From Consotaella aegiceratis (GTDB lineage Bacteria > Pseudomonadota > Alphaproteobacteria > Rhizobiales > Rhizobiaceae), in NCBI RefSeq assembly GCF_036541425.1, contig NZ_JAZHFT010000001.1, positions 1-64,000 of the forward strand: a stretch of DNA of 64,000 nucleotides. Reading direction: 5' to 3'. Positions 25,907-34,965 of this stretch are shown in pieces. Each line of letters begins with the position of its first letter. Position 1 is the first letter of the stretch. The translations under genes and the position numbers were made by a program. Under the pieces are notes generated by a model. That model saw nothing but the letters and a program-made list of their open reading frames with translations, ran no database searches and was not told the origin of the DNA.

Positions 25907-26971
25907 TCAGCCGACGCGCCGGCCGCTTTCGACATCGAACAGATGAGCCCGCGAGAGATCGGGACGGACCGAAATCGTCTCTCCCGGACGTGCCGTGATA
26001 CGCTCGCGGAACGAGCCTGTGAACAGGTCACCGCCGGCACGCATGAGGAGATGGAACTCCGCCCCGGTCGGCTCCACCACCTCGACCGTGAAGGGGATGC
26101 CGGCCGGATCGATGATCAGGTGTTCGGGGCGGATGCCATAGATCAGCGGGCGATCGGCCTCCATGCCGGCCCCTTCGGGCAGCGGCAGTTCGCCGCCGGC
26201 GTCGGTTTCGAACATGCCGGGGCGTTGCGCGCTCACCCGGCCGCGCAGCATGTTCATTCCCGGCGAGCCGATGAAGCCTGCGACGAAGAGGTTGCTCGGC
26301 CGATCGTAGAGATCGAGCGGAGCGCCGATCTGCTCGATCTTGCCGGCGTTCATCACCACGATCCGATCGGCCATGGTCATCGCCTCGATCTGGTCGTGGG
26401 TGACGTAGATCGTGGTCGTCGTCAGGCGTTGGTGCAACTGGCGGATTTCGGTGCGCATCTGGACGCGCAGCTTGGCATCGAGGTTCGACAGCGGCTCGTC
26501 GAAGAGAAACACCGCCGGCTTGCGCACGATCGCGCGGCCCATGGCGACGCGCTGGCGCTGGCCGCCCGACAGCTGCCGGGGATAGCGGTCGAGATACGGC
26601 GTCAGGCCGAGGATCTCGGCAGCCTGCCGCACGCGCTCGTCGATCACGCCGGCCTGCTCCTTCCGGAGCCGCAGCGAAAAGCCCATGTTCTGGGCGACGC
26701 TCATGTGCGGATAAAGCGCGTAGTTCTGAAACACCATCGAGACGTCGCGCTCCTTCGGGGCGATCTCGTTGACCACCCGATCGCCGATGGTGAGCTCGCC
26801 GCCGGTGATCGTTTCCAGCCCCGCGATCATGCGCAGCAGGGTCGACTTGCCGCAGCCGGACGGGCCGACGAGGACGACGAACTCGCCATCGGCGATGGCG
26901 ATCGAGACGCCGTGCAGAACCTCGACGCTTCCATACGACTTGCGCAGGTTGTTGATGATGACCTTTGCCAC
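25907..26971 (-). CDS. Sugar ABC transporter ATP-binding protein (UgpC/MsmK type)
   Basis: ATPase that powers the adjacent sugar importer. The product is 354 residues: Walker A GPSGCGKST (about 37-45), Q-loop in VFQNYALYPH, signature LSGGQRQR, Walker B VFLFDEP and switch HDQIEAMTMADR, followed by the C-terminal TOBE-type domain of carbohydrate ABC ATPases (from about 240, FIGSPGMNML). The GTG start has GGGGGAG six bases upstream. It is 54 bases after the aldo/keto reductase in the operon. It closely resembles the ATPases at 40681 and 60902. Confidence 0.95.
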   Translation of the reverse strand: MAKVIINNLRKSYGSVEVLHGVSIAIADGEFVVLVGPSGCGKSTLLRMIAGLETITGGELTIGDRVVNEIAPKERDVSMVFQNYALYPHMSVAQNMGFSLRLRKEQAGVIDERVRQAAEILGLTPYLDRYPRQLSGGQRQRVAMGRAIVRKPAVFLFDEPLSNLDAKLRVQMRTEIRQLHQRLTTTTIYVTHDQIEAMTMADRIVVMNAGKIEQIGAPLDLYDRPSNLFVAGFIGSPGMNMLRGRVSAQRPGMFETDAGGELPLPEGAGMEADRPLIYGIRPEHLIIDPAGIPFTVEVVEPTGAEFHLLMRAGGDLFTGSFRERITARPGETISVRPDLSRAHLFDVESGRRVG

Positions 26972-27025
26972 TTTCGTCTCCCCCGGCCCCGACGGGCCCG
27001 TGCCGTGTCGTCCAGATCGCCTTCG

Positions 27026-27844
27026 CTATTCGTCCCAGAGTGGCGCCTTGTCCGGATCGACGATGCGCGATCCCCGGTCGAGCCGGTCGATGTCGGCCAT
27101 TTCCGCATCGGACAGCCTGACCGTCCGCGCCATGAGGTTGGAAGCCAGATGCGTCTCGCGGCTCGTTGCCGGAATTGCCGCGAACCCGTTCTGCAGAAGC
27201 CATGCCAGCGCGATCGTTCCCGGCTCCACCTCGTGCCGTTCCGCCATCGAACGGAGCACCGGATCGTCGGCCGCGCGACCCTGGGCGAGCGGCATGTAGG
27301 CGGTCAGCAGCAGACCCTTGGTGCGGGCATAGGCGGCGAGCGTCCGGTTCTGCAGATAGGGATGCAGTTCGACCTGATTGGTCGCGAGCGCGCCCCGCCC
27401 CACGATCGTTTCGCTGCGCTCCAACAGTGCGATGGTGAAGTTCGAGACCCCGATATGGCGCGTCCAGCCCTTGGCCTGCGTCTCGGCCAGCGCCTCCATG
27501 TAGGAGGCGAGCGGCACCTCCTCCTCGCGCCGCGGCCAATGGATCAGCAACAGGTCGATCCACTCGGTGCCGAGCGCGCGCAGGCTGGCTTCCACGCTCG
27601 GCAGGAAGTCCGCCGGCGCGAGGTTGACGTCGGCCACCTTGGTGGTGACGAACACCGCCTCGCGCGCCAGTCCCGAGCGCCGGATCGCCTCGCGCACGCT
27701 CGCCTCCGTGCCGTAGGACTGGGCGGTGTCGATATGGCGGTAGCCCAGCTCCAGCGCGCGCTGGATCGCGGCAATTCCCACTTCGCCCGTCCGCCCGAAG
27801 GTTCCGAGGCCGAGGCGCGGAATGTCGGTGACGACATGGTTCAT
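27026..27844 (-). CDS. Aldo/keto reductase
   Basis: NAD(P)H-linked oxidoreductase, probably acting on an imported sugar or derived aldehyde. The product is 272 residues from ATG 27844 (GAGG eight bases upstream); a GTG at 27853 is a weaker choice. All four catalytic residues of the AKR fold are visible: Asp and Tyr in RHIDTAQSYG, Lys in VFVTTKV and His in LLLIHWP. GVSNF and the C-terminal IPATSRETHLASN cofactor loop are present. It is paralogous to the AKR at 37801. It lies within the ABC operon between permease and ATPase genes. Confidence 0.92.
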   Translation of the reverse strand: MNHVVTDIPRLGLGTFGRTGEVGIAAIQRALELGYRHIDTAQSYGTEASVREAIRRSGLAREAVFVTTKVADVNLAPADFLPSVEASLRALGTEWIDLLLIHWPRREEEVPLASYMEALAETQAKGWTRHIGVSNFTIALLERSETIVGRGALATNQVELHPYLQNRTLAAYARTKGLLLTAYMPLAQGRAADDPVLRSMAERHEVEPGTIALAWLLQNGFAAIPATSRETHLASNLMARTVRLSDAEMADIDRLDRGSRIVDPDKAPLWDE

Positions 27845-27854
27845 CGGCAGCACC

Positions 27855-28688
27855 TCAGCCCTTGGTCGCGCCAGCCATCAGGCCGCCCACGAAGAGGCGC
27901 TGCATGGCGAGGAACAGGACGGCGATGGGAAGCGTCATCACCACGGACGCGGCCATCACCGCCCCCCAGTCGGTGGTGAATTCGGTGGTGAACTCCGACA
28001 GGCCGATGGGCAGCGTCTTGACGTTCTTGTCGAGCGCGAAGCTCAAGGCGAAGATGAACTCGTTCCACGTCGTCACGAACGAGTAGACCACCACGGCGAC
28101 GATGCCCGGCAAGGCCAGCGGCAGCGTGATCTTGAACAGGATCTCGACACGCGAGGCGCCGTCGATGATCGCCGCCTCTTCCAGCTCCACCGGGATCGAG
28201 CGGAAATAGCCGACGAGCATCCACACCGAGAGCGGCAGCGTCACGATCATGTAGACGAGGATCAGGCCGAGATAGGTGTTGATGAGCCCGAACGAGCGCA
28301 GAATGATGAACAGCGGCACGATGATCGCCGCCGTCGGCAGCAGCTGTGCACCCAGCACGGCCGCCTGCAGCGCCGCGCGGCCGCGGAAGCGGAACCGCGA
28401 GAAGCCGTTGGCCGCGAAGACCGCCAGAGCGAGCGACAACACCGTCGATCCGAAGGATATGACGACGGAATTGAGGAAGTATCGCGGGATGTTGGAGTCG
28501 AACAGCACCTTGCGATAGTTGTCGAAGGTCGGCGCCTCCGGGATCCAGTGCGGCGGGATGGTATAGAGTTCGGTCAGTTGCTTGACGGACGACGACAGCA
28601 TCCACAGGAACGGCACGATCGAGATCGCCATCAGCAACAGCACGAAGGCATAGATGCCGATCATCAGCAGAGGGCTGTGTCGTCTCAT
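27855..28688 (-). CDS. Sugar ABC transporter permease (MalG type)
   Basis: Inner-membrane permease of the IclR-region importer. The product is 277 residues with about six membrane spans, beginning LLMIGIYAFVLLLMAISIVPFL after a short basic tail. The cytoplasmic EAA loop that contacts the ATPase is visible as EEAAIIDGASRVEILFKITLPLALPG. ATG 28688 shares a base with the stop of the upstream permease (TGATG) and has GGGGAG upstream, so I prefer it to a TTG three bases earlier. Confidence 0.94.
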   Translation of the reverse strand: MRRHSPLLMIGIYAFVLLLMAISIVPFLWMLSSSVKQLTELYTIPPHWIPEAPTFDNYRKVLFDSNIPRYFLNSVVISFGSTVLSLALAVFAANGFSRFRFRGRAALQAAVLGAQLLPTAAIIVPLFIILRSFGLINTYLGLILVYMIVTLPLSVWMLVGYFRSIPVELEEAAIIDGASRVEILFKITLPLALPGIVAVVVYSFVTTWNEFIFALSFALDKNVKTLPIGLSEFTTEFTTDWGAVMAASVVMTLPIAVLFLAMQRLFVGGLMAGATKG

Positions 28689-29548
28689 CAATCGAGCTCC
28701 CCACGCTGCGTCAGATAGATGTAGAGACCGGCCAGCATCGAAACGAAGATGAAGAACGCCACGGAGAGCGCCGCCGCATCGTTCAGACGGAAGGTCTCGA
28801 ACGCCGTCTGATAGATCTGGATCGGGGTGATCAGCGAACGGTTGGCCGGCCCGCCCTGGGTGATGGAATAGATGATGGTGATGCCATTGAGCCCCCAGAT
28901 CACCAGGAGAAGCGTAACGGCGGCCAGCACCGGCCGGAGCTGCGGGATCATGATGAAGCGCACTTCGTCGGCAAAGCTCGCGCCGTCGACGCGGGCCGCC
29001 TCGTAGAGCGACTTGTCGACCGACTGCAGGCCGGCCAGCACCATGATCGCCACGAAGGGAAACATCTTCCAGACGTTGATGGCGATCAGCGCGGGCAGCA
29101 CCGTGTCGATGTTGCTCAGCCAGTTGACCGGCTGGTCGATGATGCCGAATTCAACCAGCATGTAGTTGATGATCCCGAACTCGCTGTGGAACATCCAGGC
29201 CCAGGTCGTGGCTGCGACGATGCCGGGAATGACCCAGGGAATGAGCAGGACCGAGCGCGCGGTTGCGCGGCCGGCGAACCTCTGGTCGAGCAGGATGCCG
29301 GCGGCGGTGCCGATGCCGACCTGGAAGACGATCGACCAGAACACGTAGACGAACGTGTTCTTCAGCGCGATCAGCGTGACCCGCGCGGGCAGGATGCGTT
29401 CGTAGTTCGCCAGCCCCGCCCAGCCGCCGGTGCGGGTCTGAAAACTCATGATGATGGTGTAGATCAGCGGGTAGACGATCAGCAGCGCCAGCACGACGAG
29501 TGCGGGAAGCGCGAAGGCCACGCCCGGATTGAGCCTGAGCTTCTTCAT
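28688..29548 (-). CDS. Sugar ABC transporter permease (MalF type)
   Basis: First permease of the IclR-region importer. The product is 286 residues starting MKKLRLNPGVAFALPALVVLALL. About six membrane spans and an EAA loop (YEAARVDGASFADEVRFIMIPQLRP) are seen. An upstream in-frame start at 29614 would add a 22-residue hydrophilic leader not expected in this family. It follows the binding-protein gene by 73 bases and is coupled to the MalG-type gene. Confidence 0.93.
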   Translation of the reverse strand: MKKLRLNPGVAFALPALVVLALLIVYPLIYTIIMSFQTRTGGWAGLANYERILPARVTLIALKNTFVYVFWSIVFQVGIGTAAGILLDQRFAGRATARSVLLIPWVIPGIVAATTWAWMFHSEFGIINYMLVEFGIIDQPVNWLSNIDTVLPALIAINVWKMFPFVAIMVLAGLQSVDKSLYEAARVDGASFADEVRFIMIPQLRPVLAAVTLLLVIWGLNGITIIYSITQGGPANRSLITPIQIYQTAFETFRLNDAAALSVAFFIFVSMLAGLYIYLTQRGELD

Positions 29549-29621
29549 CGAACCTGTCTCGGCTTCGGGATGGCGGCCCGCCCCTAAGAGCGGGGCGGGC
29601 TCTGAGGACTGCAAGGCGCGC

Positions 29622-30875
29622 TTATTGGCCTTCGGTCAGCGGCTCGATTTCCTCGGCCGCCGCGTCCATCGCCTCCTGCGGTTCCATCGAACCGACCAGC
29701 ACCTCCTGGACATAGGTGAAGTAGGTCTGCGTCATCTGAGTCCAGTTCGGAACCGGCCACGGGGCGCGGGCATAGGGCAGCATGTCGCGGAAGGCCTTCA
29801 GCTCCGGGTCCTGGAAGCGAGGCTGCGACATCGCGCTGTCGCGGGCCGGGAAGGTATCGGTATAGACGCCCATCACCTCGGGCCGCGCCAGATAGGCGAG
29901 CAGCGTCGCCGCATCCTCCTTGTTCGGCGCGTCCGCCGGCACGATCCAGTTCCAGCCGCCGAGCAGCGCCGTGGTGTCCTTGCCCTCGGGATGCGGCAGC
30001 ATGATCGAGCCCGTCTCGATGTCCGGGTTCTCCTTGTGGATCGTCGCCAGATCGTATTGGCCCGACTGGTACATGGCCACGGCGCCGGCGGAAAACAGCT
30101 GGCGGTTGGCGATGCCGTCGTTCTCCAGCGTCGAGGGCGGCGACGTCTTCAGGTCGGTGTAGAAGTCGGTGTAGAACTTCAGCCCCGCCACGGATTCCGA
30201 CGTGTTCACGACAACCTTGCCGTCGGCGTCGAGAATGCCGCCGCCGTTCATGCGCAGGAACGGCACCGAGCGATAGACGGTGTTGCCGAACTCGCCGCCG
30301 CCGGTGATGGCGAAGCCGTATTGTTCGGTCCCGTCTTCCCGCGTCTTGGTCAGCGCCTTCGCCGCTTCGGCGAACTCGTCCCAGGTCTGGGGCGGATTGT
30401 CGGGATCGAGCCCAGCATCGCGGAACATGCCGCGATTGATGATCACCGCATGCGATTCGATCCGGTAGGGCAGCCCGTAGACCGCGCCGTCGTATTTCGT
30501 GGTGGCCAGACCCGAGTCGAGGAAGTCGCTCCAGTCCAGGTCCTTGTCGGCCATCAGCTCGTCGATCGGGGAAAGAAGCCCCTGCGCCGCGAACGGAATG
30601 TTCCAGCCGTTCTGCGAGTCGATGACGTCGGGCGGACTGCCCGACTGCAGAGCCACCAGGATCTTGTTCTGCAGGCCTTCGGCCACCGTGGTTTCGAGAT
30701 TGACCTTGATGTCGGGATATTCGGCCTGGAAATCCTCGATGATCTGATTGACGCGCGGCTGCTCCCAGTTCGGTGCCCACCACGTCACCTCCCCGGCGGT
30801 CGCGGCAACCGGCAGGCAGAACCCGCCCATCGCCAGCGCCGCAGTGGCGGAGAGCCTGCGATGCATCCTGTTCAT
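29622..30875 (-). CDS. Sugar ABC transporter periplasmic binding protein (family 1)
   Basis: Periplasmic receptor of the IclR-region importer. The product is 417 residues with a cleavable signal peptide (about 1-27, ending ATAGEV, no lipobox Cys). The mature part has the family-1 layout: VTWWAPNWEQPRVNQIIEDF, the YGLPYRIESHAVIINRGMF hinge segment, and the Trp-rich LLGGWNWIVPADAPNK block. AGGAGG precedes ATG. It is the first gene of the operon, and an IclR-type operator lies about 130 bases upstream. The ligand is not predictable from sequence; neighbouring enzymes point to a sugar or sugar acid. Confidence 0.94.
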   Translation of the reverse strand: MNRMHRRLSATAALAMGGFCLPVAATAGEVTWWAPNWEQPRVNQIIEDFQAEYPDIKVNLETTVAEGLQNKILVALQSGSPPDVIDSQNGWNIPFAAQGLLSPIDELMADKDLDWSDFLDSGLATTKYDGAVYGLPYRIESHAVIINRGMFRDAGLDPDNPPQTWDEFAEAAKALTKTREDGTEQYGFAITGGGEFGNTVYRSVPFLRMNGGGILDADGKVVVNTSESVAGLKFYTDFYTDLKTSPPSTLENDGIANRQLFSAGAVAMYQSGQYDLATIHKENPDIETGSIMLPHPEGKDTTALLGGWNWIVPADAPNKEDAATLLAYLARPEVMGVYTDTFPARDSAMSQPRFQDPELKAFRDMLPYARAPWPVPNWTQMTQTYFTYVQEVLVGSMEPQEAMDAAAEEIEPLTEGQ

Positions 30876-31353
30876 GTCTTCCTCCTCTTCAGCGGCAGCA
30901 TGCCGCGGATCAACCGACGCTCCCGACGTCGGCCGATCGGTTCGTGGTGGCCGTGGATCCTCCCGGCACCGCGGATGGCTTTTATCCTTTCAGATCATTA
31001 AGTTCATATTTGAACTTTTTCGTTTCATAATTGATCGTAACGCATGATCATAGGCGCGTCAAATGGCCCACTTCGGCGCAAGCGAGTGGGCTCTGGATGC
31101 CTCTCAGCCAGCCGTCGCGTGGTCGCGGCCTGCCGTGGCATCGCGCGGCCACCCCAACGCCGGGGCGGCGATCACATCATGAAGAATGGAAGCGGACGAG
31201 ACGACCGGGGCCACGGCCGCTTGCGGTCCGATGTCAGGTGGGCGGGCGGCCGCTAGGCCGCCTACCGCCAGCTGGCCCGTCGAGACACCCGAAACCCGCT
31301 CATCGTAAGCGTATCCGTGGCGCAATCCGCTCGACTTGGCGGCAAGATGCCGA
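30876..31353. other. Intergenic region between the ABC operon and the iclR gene
   Basis: 478 bases without a credible gene. It holds the operator cluster near 31000-31035 and a small GC hairpin at 31245-31262 (GGCGGCC-GCTA-GGCCGCC) downstream of iclR that lacks a T-run. Short frames on either strand have no family resemblance. Confidence 0.5.
31000..31035. promoter_or_regulatory. IclR-type operator upstream of the ABC binding-protein gene
   Basis: Perfect inverted repeat AAGTTCA-TATT-TGAACTT at 31000-31017, with a second degenerate copy TTCATAATTGAT at 31024-31035, spaced 21 bases from the first. The 12-base core TTCATATTTGAA recurs, on the opposite strand, at 32199-32210. Confidence 0.65.
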
Positions 31354-32136
31354 TCAGGGCAGTTCGGATTCCAGTTCACGGGCCGTCCGAAGCAAGGCGG
31401 CGATGATCTGATCCTCGTCGCTTCGCCTGTTCTGGGCGAGAAACGGCACGCTCAAGGCCCCGATGGCGCTGCCGCCCGAATCCAGGATCGGCACGGCGAA
31501 GGCCTTGATGCCAGCCATGCCTTCGCCGGAATCCGTGGCGTAGCCGCGCGACCGGATGCGCCGCAGGTCGATGCGCAGCTGCTCGGGATCGCAAATGGTC
31601 GCCTCGGTCACCCGTTGCAGCGGCCGGCTCAGGATCTTGTCCTGCACATCAGCGGGATAGTAGCTGAGCAGAAGCTTGCCGGACGCGCCGGCATGCAGCG
31701 GCAGTCGCTGGCCGACCGAAACGCCGAGCGCATAGTCGCGCCGCCCGCGGGCCGTCGCGACCACCAGCACCTTGTCGTCGTCGGCGACAGAGAGCTTGAC
31801 GCTTTCGCCGAGCTCCGCCGTCAGCCGATCCATGTACTTCTGGGCGGCGTTGACCAGATCGCGGCCACCCGCGTCGCGCGCCACATGGGAGGCCAAGGAC
31901 AGCAGGCGATCGCCCAGTTGGTAGCGGCCCTGGCCGTCGCGCCGAACCATATCGTACGTCGCCAGCGTGTTGAGAATCCGGTAGACCGTCGTTTGCGGAA
32001 CATCCAGCATGGCGACCAAATCGAGGATCGTCGCGCCATTCTCCATCGACTCCAGCGCCGCCAGGATTCCCATCATCCTCTCGATGACCGGAATGCGATG
32101 CTTTGCCTGCGCCTCGGCGGAAGGGGTCCGGGCCAT
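31354..32136 (-). CDS. IclR-family transcriptional regulator
   Basis: Probable ligand-responsive regulator of the two flanking operons. The product is 260 residues from ATG 32136, chosen because GAGGA lies six bases upstream; ATG 32148 is also possible. The N-terminal winged helix-turn-helix is visible (GILAALESMENGATILDLVAMLDVPQTTVYRILNTL, about residues 22-60, shown here as the family's spaced helices), and the C-terminal effector domain shows LPLHAGASGKLLL and a GYATDSGEGMAGI loop. It is divergent from the RraA-like gene, with paired operators between. Confidence 0.92.
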   Translation of the reverse strand: MARTPSAEAQAKHRIPVIERMMGILAALESMENGATILDLVAMLDVPQTTVYRILNTLATYDMVRRDGQGRYQLGDRLLSLASHVARDAGGRDLVNAAQKYMDRLTAELGESVKLSVADDDKVLVVATARGRRDYALGVSVGQRLPLHAGASGKLLLSYYPADVQDKILSRPLQRVTEATICDPEQLRIDLRRIRSRGYATDSGEGMAGIKAFAVPILDSGGSAIGALSVPFLAQNRRSDEDQIIAALLRTARELESELP

Positions 32137-32198
32137 CTTCGTCCTCATTGACAACTCGCGTCCCTTGTCCCTAACATCGATAAACTGAATTTGTATAG

Positions 32199-32222
32199 TT
32201 CAAATATGAATTCATATATGCA
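32199..32222. promoter_or_regulatory. IclR-type operator in the iclR/RraA-like divergent gap
   Basis: TTCAAATATGAA at 32199-32210 is the exact reverse complement of the 31003-31014 core, and an overlapping degenerate copy TTCATATATGCA follows at 32211-32222. It lies 38 bases before the RraA-like start and 63 from the iclR start. Confidence 0.65.
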
Positions 32223-32247
32223 ACGCTTCGTCTGGGAGGAACCATCG

Positions 32248-32943
32248 ATGACGCGTTCATCCGGCGAGATCGCCGACTGCTCATCCCGCCTGAAAAAGCT
32301 CTATACGGCGGCCGTCTACGACATTCTGGACGAGATGGGCCTGCCCAACCAGTGCATGGATCTCGGCATCCGGCCGCTCGACCGCGCCATGAAGATCGCC
32401 GGGCCGGCCTTTACCGTGGCCACCACCAACGATCCGCGAACCGATGCCGAATACGACTATGACGAGGTCGCCAAGCTGACCTTCTTCCGCCGAATGTACC
32501 AAGGCTGCGTCGTGCTCGTCGCCACGGCCGGTGATCGCAAGACCGGCCATTGGGGCGAGTTGATGAGCGCGTCGGCCAAGGCCAAGGGCGCCGCCGGCGT
32601 GGTTATCGACGGCGGCATCCGCGATGGCGGCCAACTTCTGGAGATGGCCGACTGGAGCGTGTTTTCGCGCTATCTCTCGCCGATCGAGTCGCGACTGCGC
32701 ACCCGCATCTCTCGGATCGAGGGACCGGTCGTCGTGTCCGGCACCCTGTCTGCCTACATCCGCGTCGAACCGGGCGACTGGATCTTCGGAGACATGGACG
32801 GCGTCCTGGTGATCCCCGACGGCCTTCTCGACGAGGTCCTGAGCAAGGCCGAAGAGGTCGAGCGGCTCGAAACCCGCACACGCCAGGAGGTCATGGAGGG
32901 CGCCGACGTCGCCGACGTCTTTGCGAAATACGGCCGCCTCTAG
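32248..32943 (+). CDS. RraA-like protein, probable keto-acid aldolase
   Basis: Member of the RraA / 4-hydroxy-4-methyl-2-oxoglutarate aldolase superfamily. The product is 231 residues. The substrate-binding motif is seen as VVIDGGIRDG and the C-terminal block as DMDGVLVIP; AAVYDILDEMGLPNQCM is the family opening. Class II-like aldolase activity on a 4-hydroxy-2-oxo acid is more likely than RNase E inhibition, because sugar-acid genes surround it and the length exceeds RraA (about 160). ATG 32248 has GGGAGGA seven bases upstream, so the longer in-frame start at 32191, inside the operator, is rejected. Confidence 0.82.
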   Translation: MTRSSGEIADCSSRLKKLYTAAVYDILDEMGLPNQCMDLGIRPLDRAMKIAGPAFTVATTNDPRTDAEYDYDEVAKLTFFRRMYQGCVVLVATAGDRKTGHWGELMSASAKAKGAAGVVIDGGIRDGGQLLEMADWSVFSRYLSPIESRLRTRISRIEGPVVVSGTLSAYIRVEPGDWIFGDMDGVLVIPDGLLDEVLSKAEEVERLETRTRQEVMEGADVADVFAKYGRL

Positions 32944-32997
32944 GCGACCCTGCGAACGGCTCGCTTCGAGCATCGAACCTGAGAACAGGACTGGGAA

Positions 32998-33432
32998 ATG
33001 GTTACCATCGAATCCGTCGGGCATGTGGCGATCCGCGTCAAGGATCTCGACGCCTCCCTCGCCTTCTACGCGGACAAGCTCGGCCTGCCCGAGATGTTCC
33101 GCCTCAATCGCGACGACCGCGTCTGGCTGGTCTATCTGCGCATCACCGACGACCAGTATCTCGAGGTCTTTCCGGAGGGCGAAGGCGACGAGGCACCCGG
33201 CCCGATGACCGTCGGACAGAATCATTTCTGCCTGACCGTCGCCGATATCGACAAGGCCGAAGCCGAAGTCGTCGCGCTCGGCATTCCGTTTTCCTCACCC
33301 AAGAAGCAGGCCGCCGACGGCAATTGGCAATTCTGGATCAAGGATCCGGACGGCAACCGGATCGAATTCATGCAGATGGACCCGGCGTGCAAACAGCTTC
33401 AGGCCATTCGCGCCATGGCGGGCGCAGGCTGA
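32998..33432 (+). CDS. VOC (glyoxalase-fold) metal enzyme
   Basis: Vicinal-oxygen-chelate protein of 144 residues with two beta-alpha-beta-beta-beta modules. The four metal ligands expected in this fold are all present: His9 (VGHVAIRV), Glu56 (YLEVFP), His76 (QNHFCLTV) and Glu123 (RIEFMQ). It is clearly paralogous to the VOC protein at 37227 (shared VYLRITDDQYLE and DPDGNRIE). Isomerase, epimerase or lyase chemistry on a sugar-derived ketone is possible. It follows the RraA-like gene by 54 bases. Confidence 0.88.
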   Translation: MVTIESVGHVAIRVKDLDASLAFYADKLGLPEMFRLNRDDRVWLVYLRITDDQYLEVFPEGEGDEAPGPMTVGQNHFCLTVADIDKAEAEVVALGIPFSSPKKQAADGNWQFWIKDPDGNRIEFMQMDPACKQLQAIRAMAGAG

Positions 33433-33709
33433 GGGGCATGCCCGCCGGATCGTTGCAGCCGTTCGTTGTGTTGAGCGTACCGGCTGCGACGATCTCCCAT
33501 GGTGGCGTTTGTCCCATGCCCCCGGCGAATATGCCACCAGCGCGCCTTTTTACCGACGTAAGGCGCCGTGAGCCCTGCAGCTGGACTTCACGCGGAGCAT
33601 GCGAAGCCTCGCGGCGTGGGCCGAAATGCGCAGAATTCAGATTGGCGACCCTTCCGCCGCCACCCCTTCACCGCCAAGCTGTCGCCGACACGACGGGAGG
33701 CCCTGAACC

Positions 33710-34879
33710 ATGAAAATCGTCGATCAAAAGCTGTTCGTCGCCAACGTGGCGCGCACCAACCTCGTCTTCGTCAAGCTCTATACCGACGACGGCATCGAGG
33801 GGGTCGGCGAAGCGACGCTGGAATGGAAGACCGAAACCGTCGTCGGCGCGTTGGCCGAATTGAAGCGCTATTTGATCGGCAAGGATCCCTTCCAGGTCGA
33901 CCTGCACATCGAGACCATGCATCGCGACAGCTACTGGCGCGACGGCGCCGTATTCCGCAGCGCGCTGGGAGCCGTCGAAGCGGCGATGCTCGACATCAAG
34001 GGCAAGGCCCTGGGCGTGCCGGTCTACGAACTGCTGGGCGGCCGCCAGCGCGATGCCGTGGCCTGCTACGGCAACCACTGGTTCTTCGGCGCGGTCACAC
34101 CCGAGGATCACGCGCGGCTGGCCCGTGTGGCGGTCGATCAGGGGCTGAAGGCGCTGAAATGGGATCCGCTCGGCAGCGCCAGCCTCGATCTGAGCCGGGC
34201 CCAGCGCATGACGGCGGTGGAGATCGTCGAGGCGGTGCGCGCCGAGGTTGGCGAGGACATCGACCTGATGCTCGACTTCCACGGCCGCCTCAACGTGCCG
34301 AGTTCGATCGCTATCGCGCGCGACCTGGAGCGCTTCAATCTGCGCTGGATCGAGGAGCCGACACCGCCCGACAGCATCGACGCGCTGGCCGACGTGCGCC
34401 GCAACAGCCGGGTGCCGATCGCCGCCGGCGAGCGCTATTACGTGCCGGACCGCTTCATGGAGGCGATCGCCAAGAACGCCGTCGACGTGCTTCAGCCCGA
34501 CGTCTGCCATTGTGGCGGCATGGCTGCCGCCAAGTGGGTCGCGGGCCTGGCCCACAACCGGATGATCCCGGTGGCGCCGCACAATCCCACCGGACCGGTG
34601 ATGAACGCCATGACGCTGCACCTGTCGCTGGCGATCCCGAATTTCACGATCTTCGAGATGGTGATGATCGATGCGCCGTGGCGCCGGGAGATCGTGCGGG
34701 AATCGATCATTTTCCGGGACGGCACGATCCTGGCGCCGACCGCGCCCGGTCTCGGCGTCGAGATCGATGAGGACGCCTGCGGGCGCTTTCCCTATCAGCC
34801 AACGGACGTGCCGCTGTTCGACGGATCGATGAACGTCCGCGGCATCGCCAGCGGCAACGCCGTGCTCGGCGGGGCGTAA
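33710..34879 (+). CDS. Galactonate-dehydratase-like enolase-superfamily enzyme
   Basis: Mg-dependent dehydration of a sugar acid to a 2-keto-3-deoxy acid is the likely reaction. The product is 389 residues. The DgoD hallmarks are seen: Asp189 and general-acid His191 in LDFHGR, Glu215 in WIEEPTPP, Glu241 in AAGERY, Asp264, and general-base His291 in VAPHNPTGPV. D-galactonate is the best-known substrate of this subgroup, but related acids are also used, so the substrate is left open. GGAGG precedes ATG. It lies 277 bases after the VOC gene, in which I see nothing, and may have its own promoter. Confidence 0.87.
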   Translation: MKIVDQKLFVANVARTNLVFVKLYTDDGIEGVGEATLEWKTETVVGALAELKRYLIGKDPFQVDLHIETMHRDSYWRDGAVFRSALGAVEAAMLDIKGKALGVPVYELLGGRQRDAVACYGNHWFFGAVTPEDHARLARVAVDQGLKALKWDPLGSASLDLSRAQRMTAVEIVEAVRAEVGEDIDLMLDFHGRLNVPSSIAIARDLERFNLRWIEEPTPPDSIDALADVRRNSRVPIAAGERYYVPDRFMEAIAKNAVDVLQPDVCHCGGMAAAKWVAGLAHNRMIPVAPHNPTGPVMNAMTLHLSLAIPNFTIFEMVMIDAPWRREIVRESIIFRDGTILAPTAPGLGVEIDEDACGRFPYQPTDVPLFDGSMNVRGIASGNAVLGGA

Positions 34880-34965
34880 AACGGCATGGCCTGCGACGGC
34901 CCAGTTGGCGAGCACCGATCCAATGGGCGGACTCGAGTCGGCAGGGACCCAAGGGAGGACCATCG

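Noticed and set aside
31245..31262. GC hairpin after iclR as a rho-independent terminator
   Set aside because: Seven-base stem without a following T-run; too little to call a terminator.
32191..32247. Longer RraA-like start including 19 extra residues
   Set aside because: It would place coding sequence over the IclR-type operator, and the strong GGGAGGA site supports ATG 32248.
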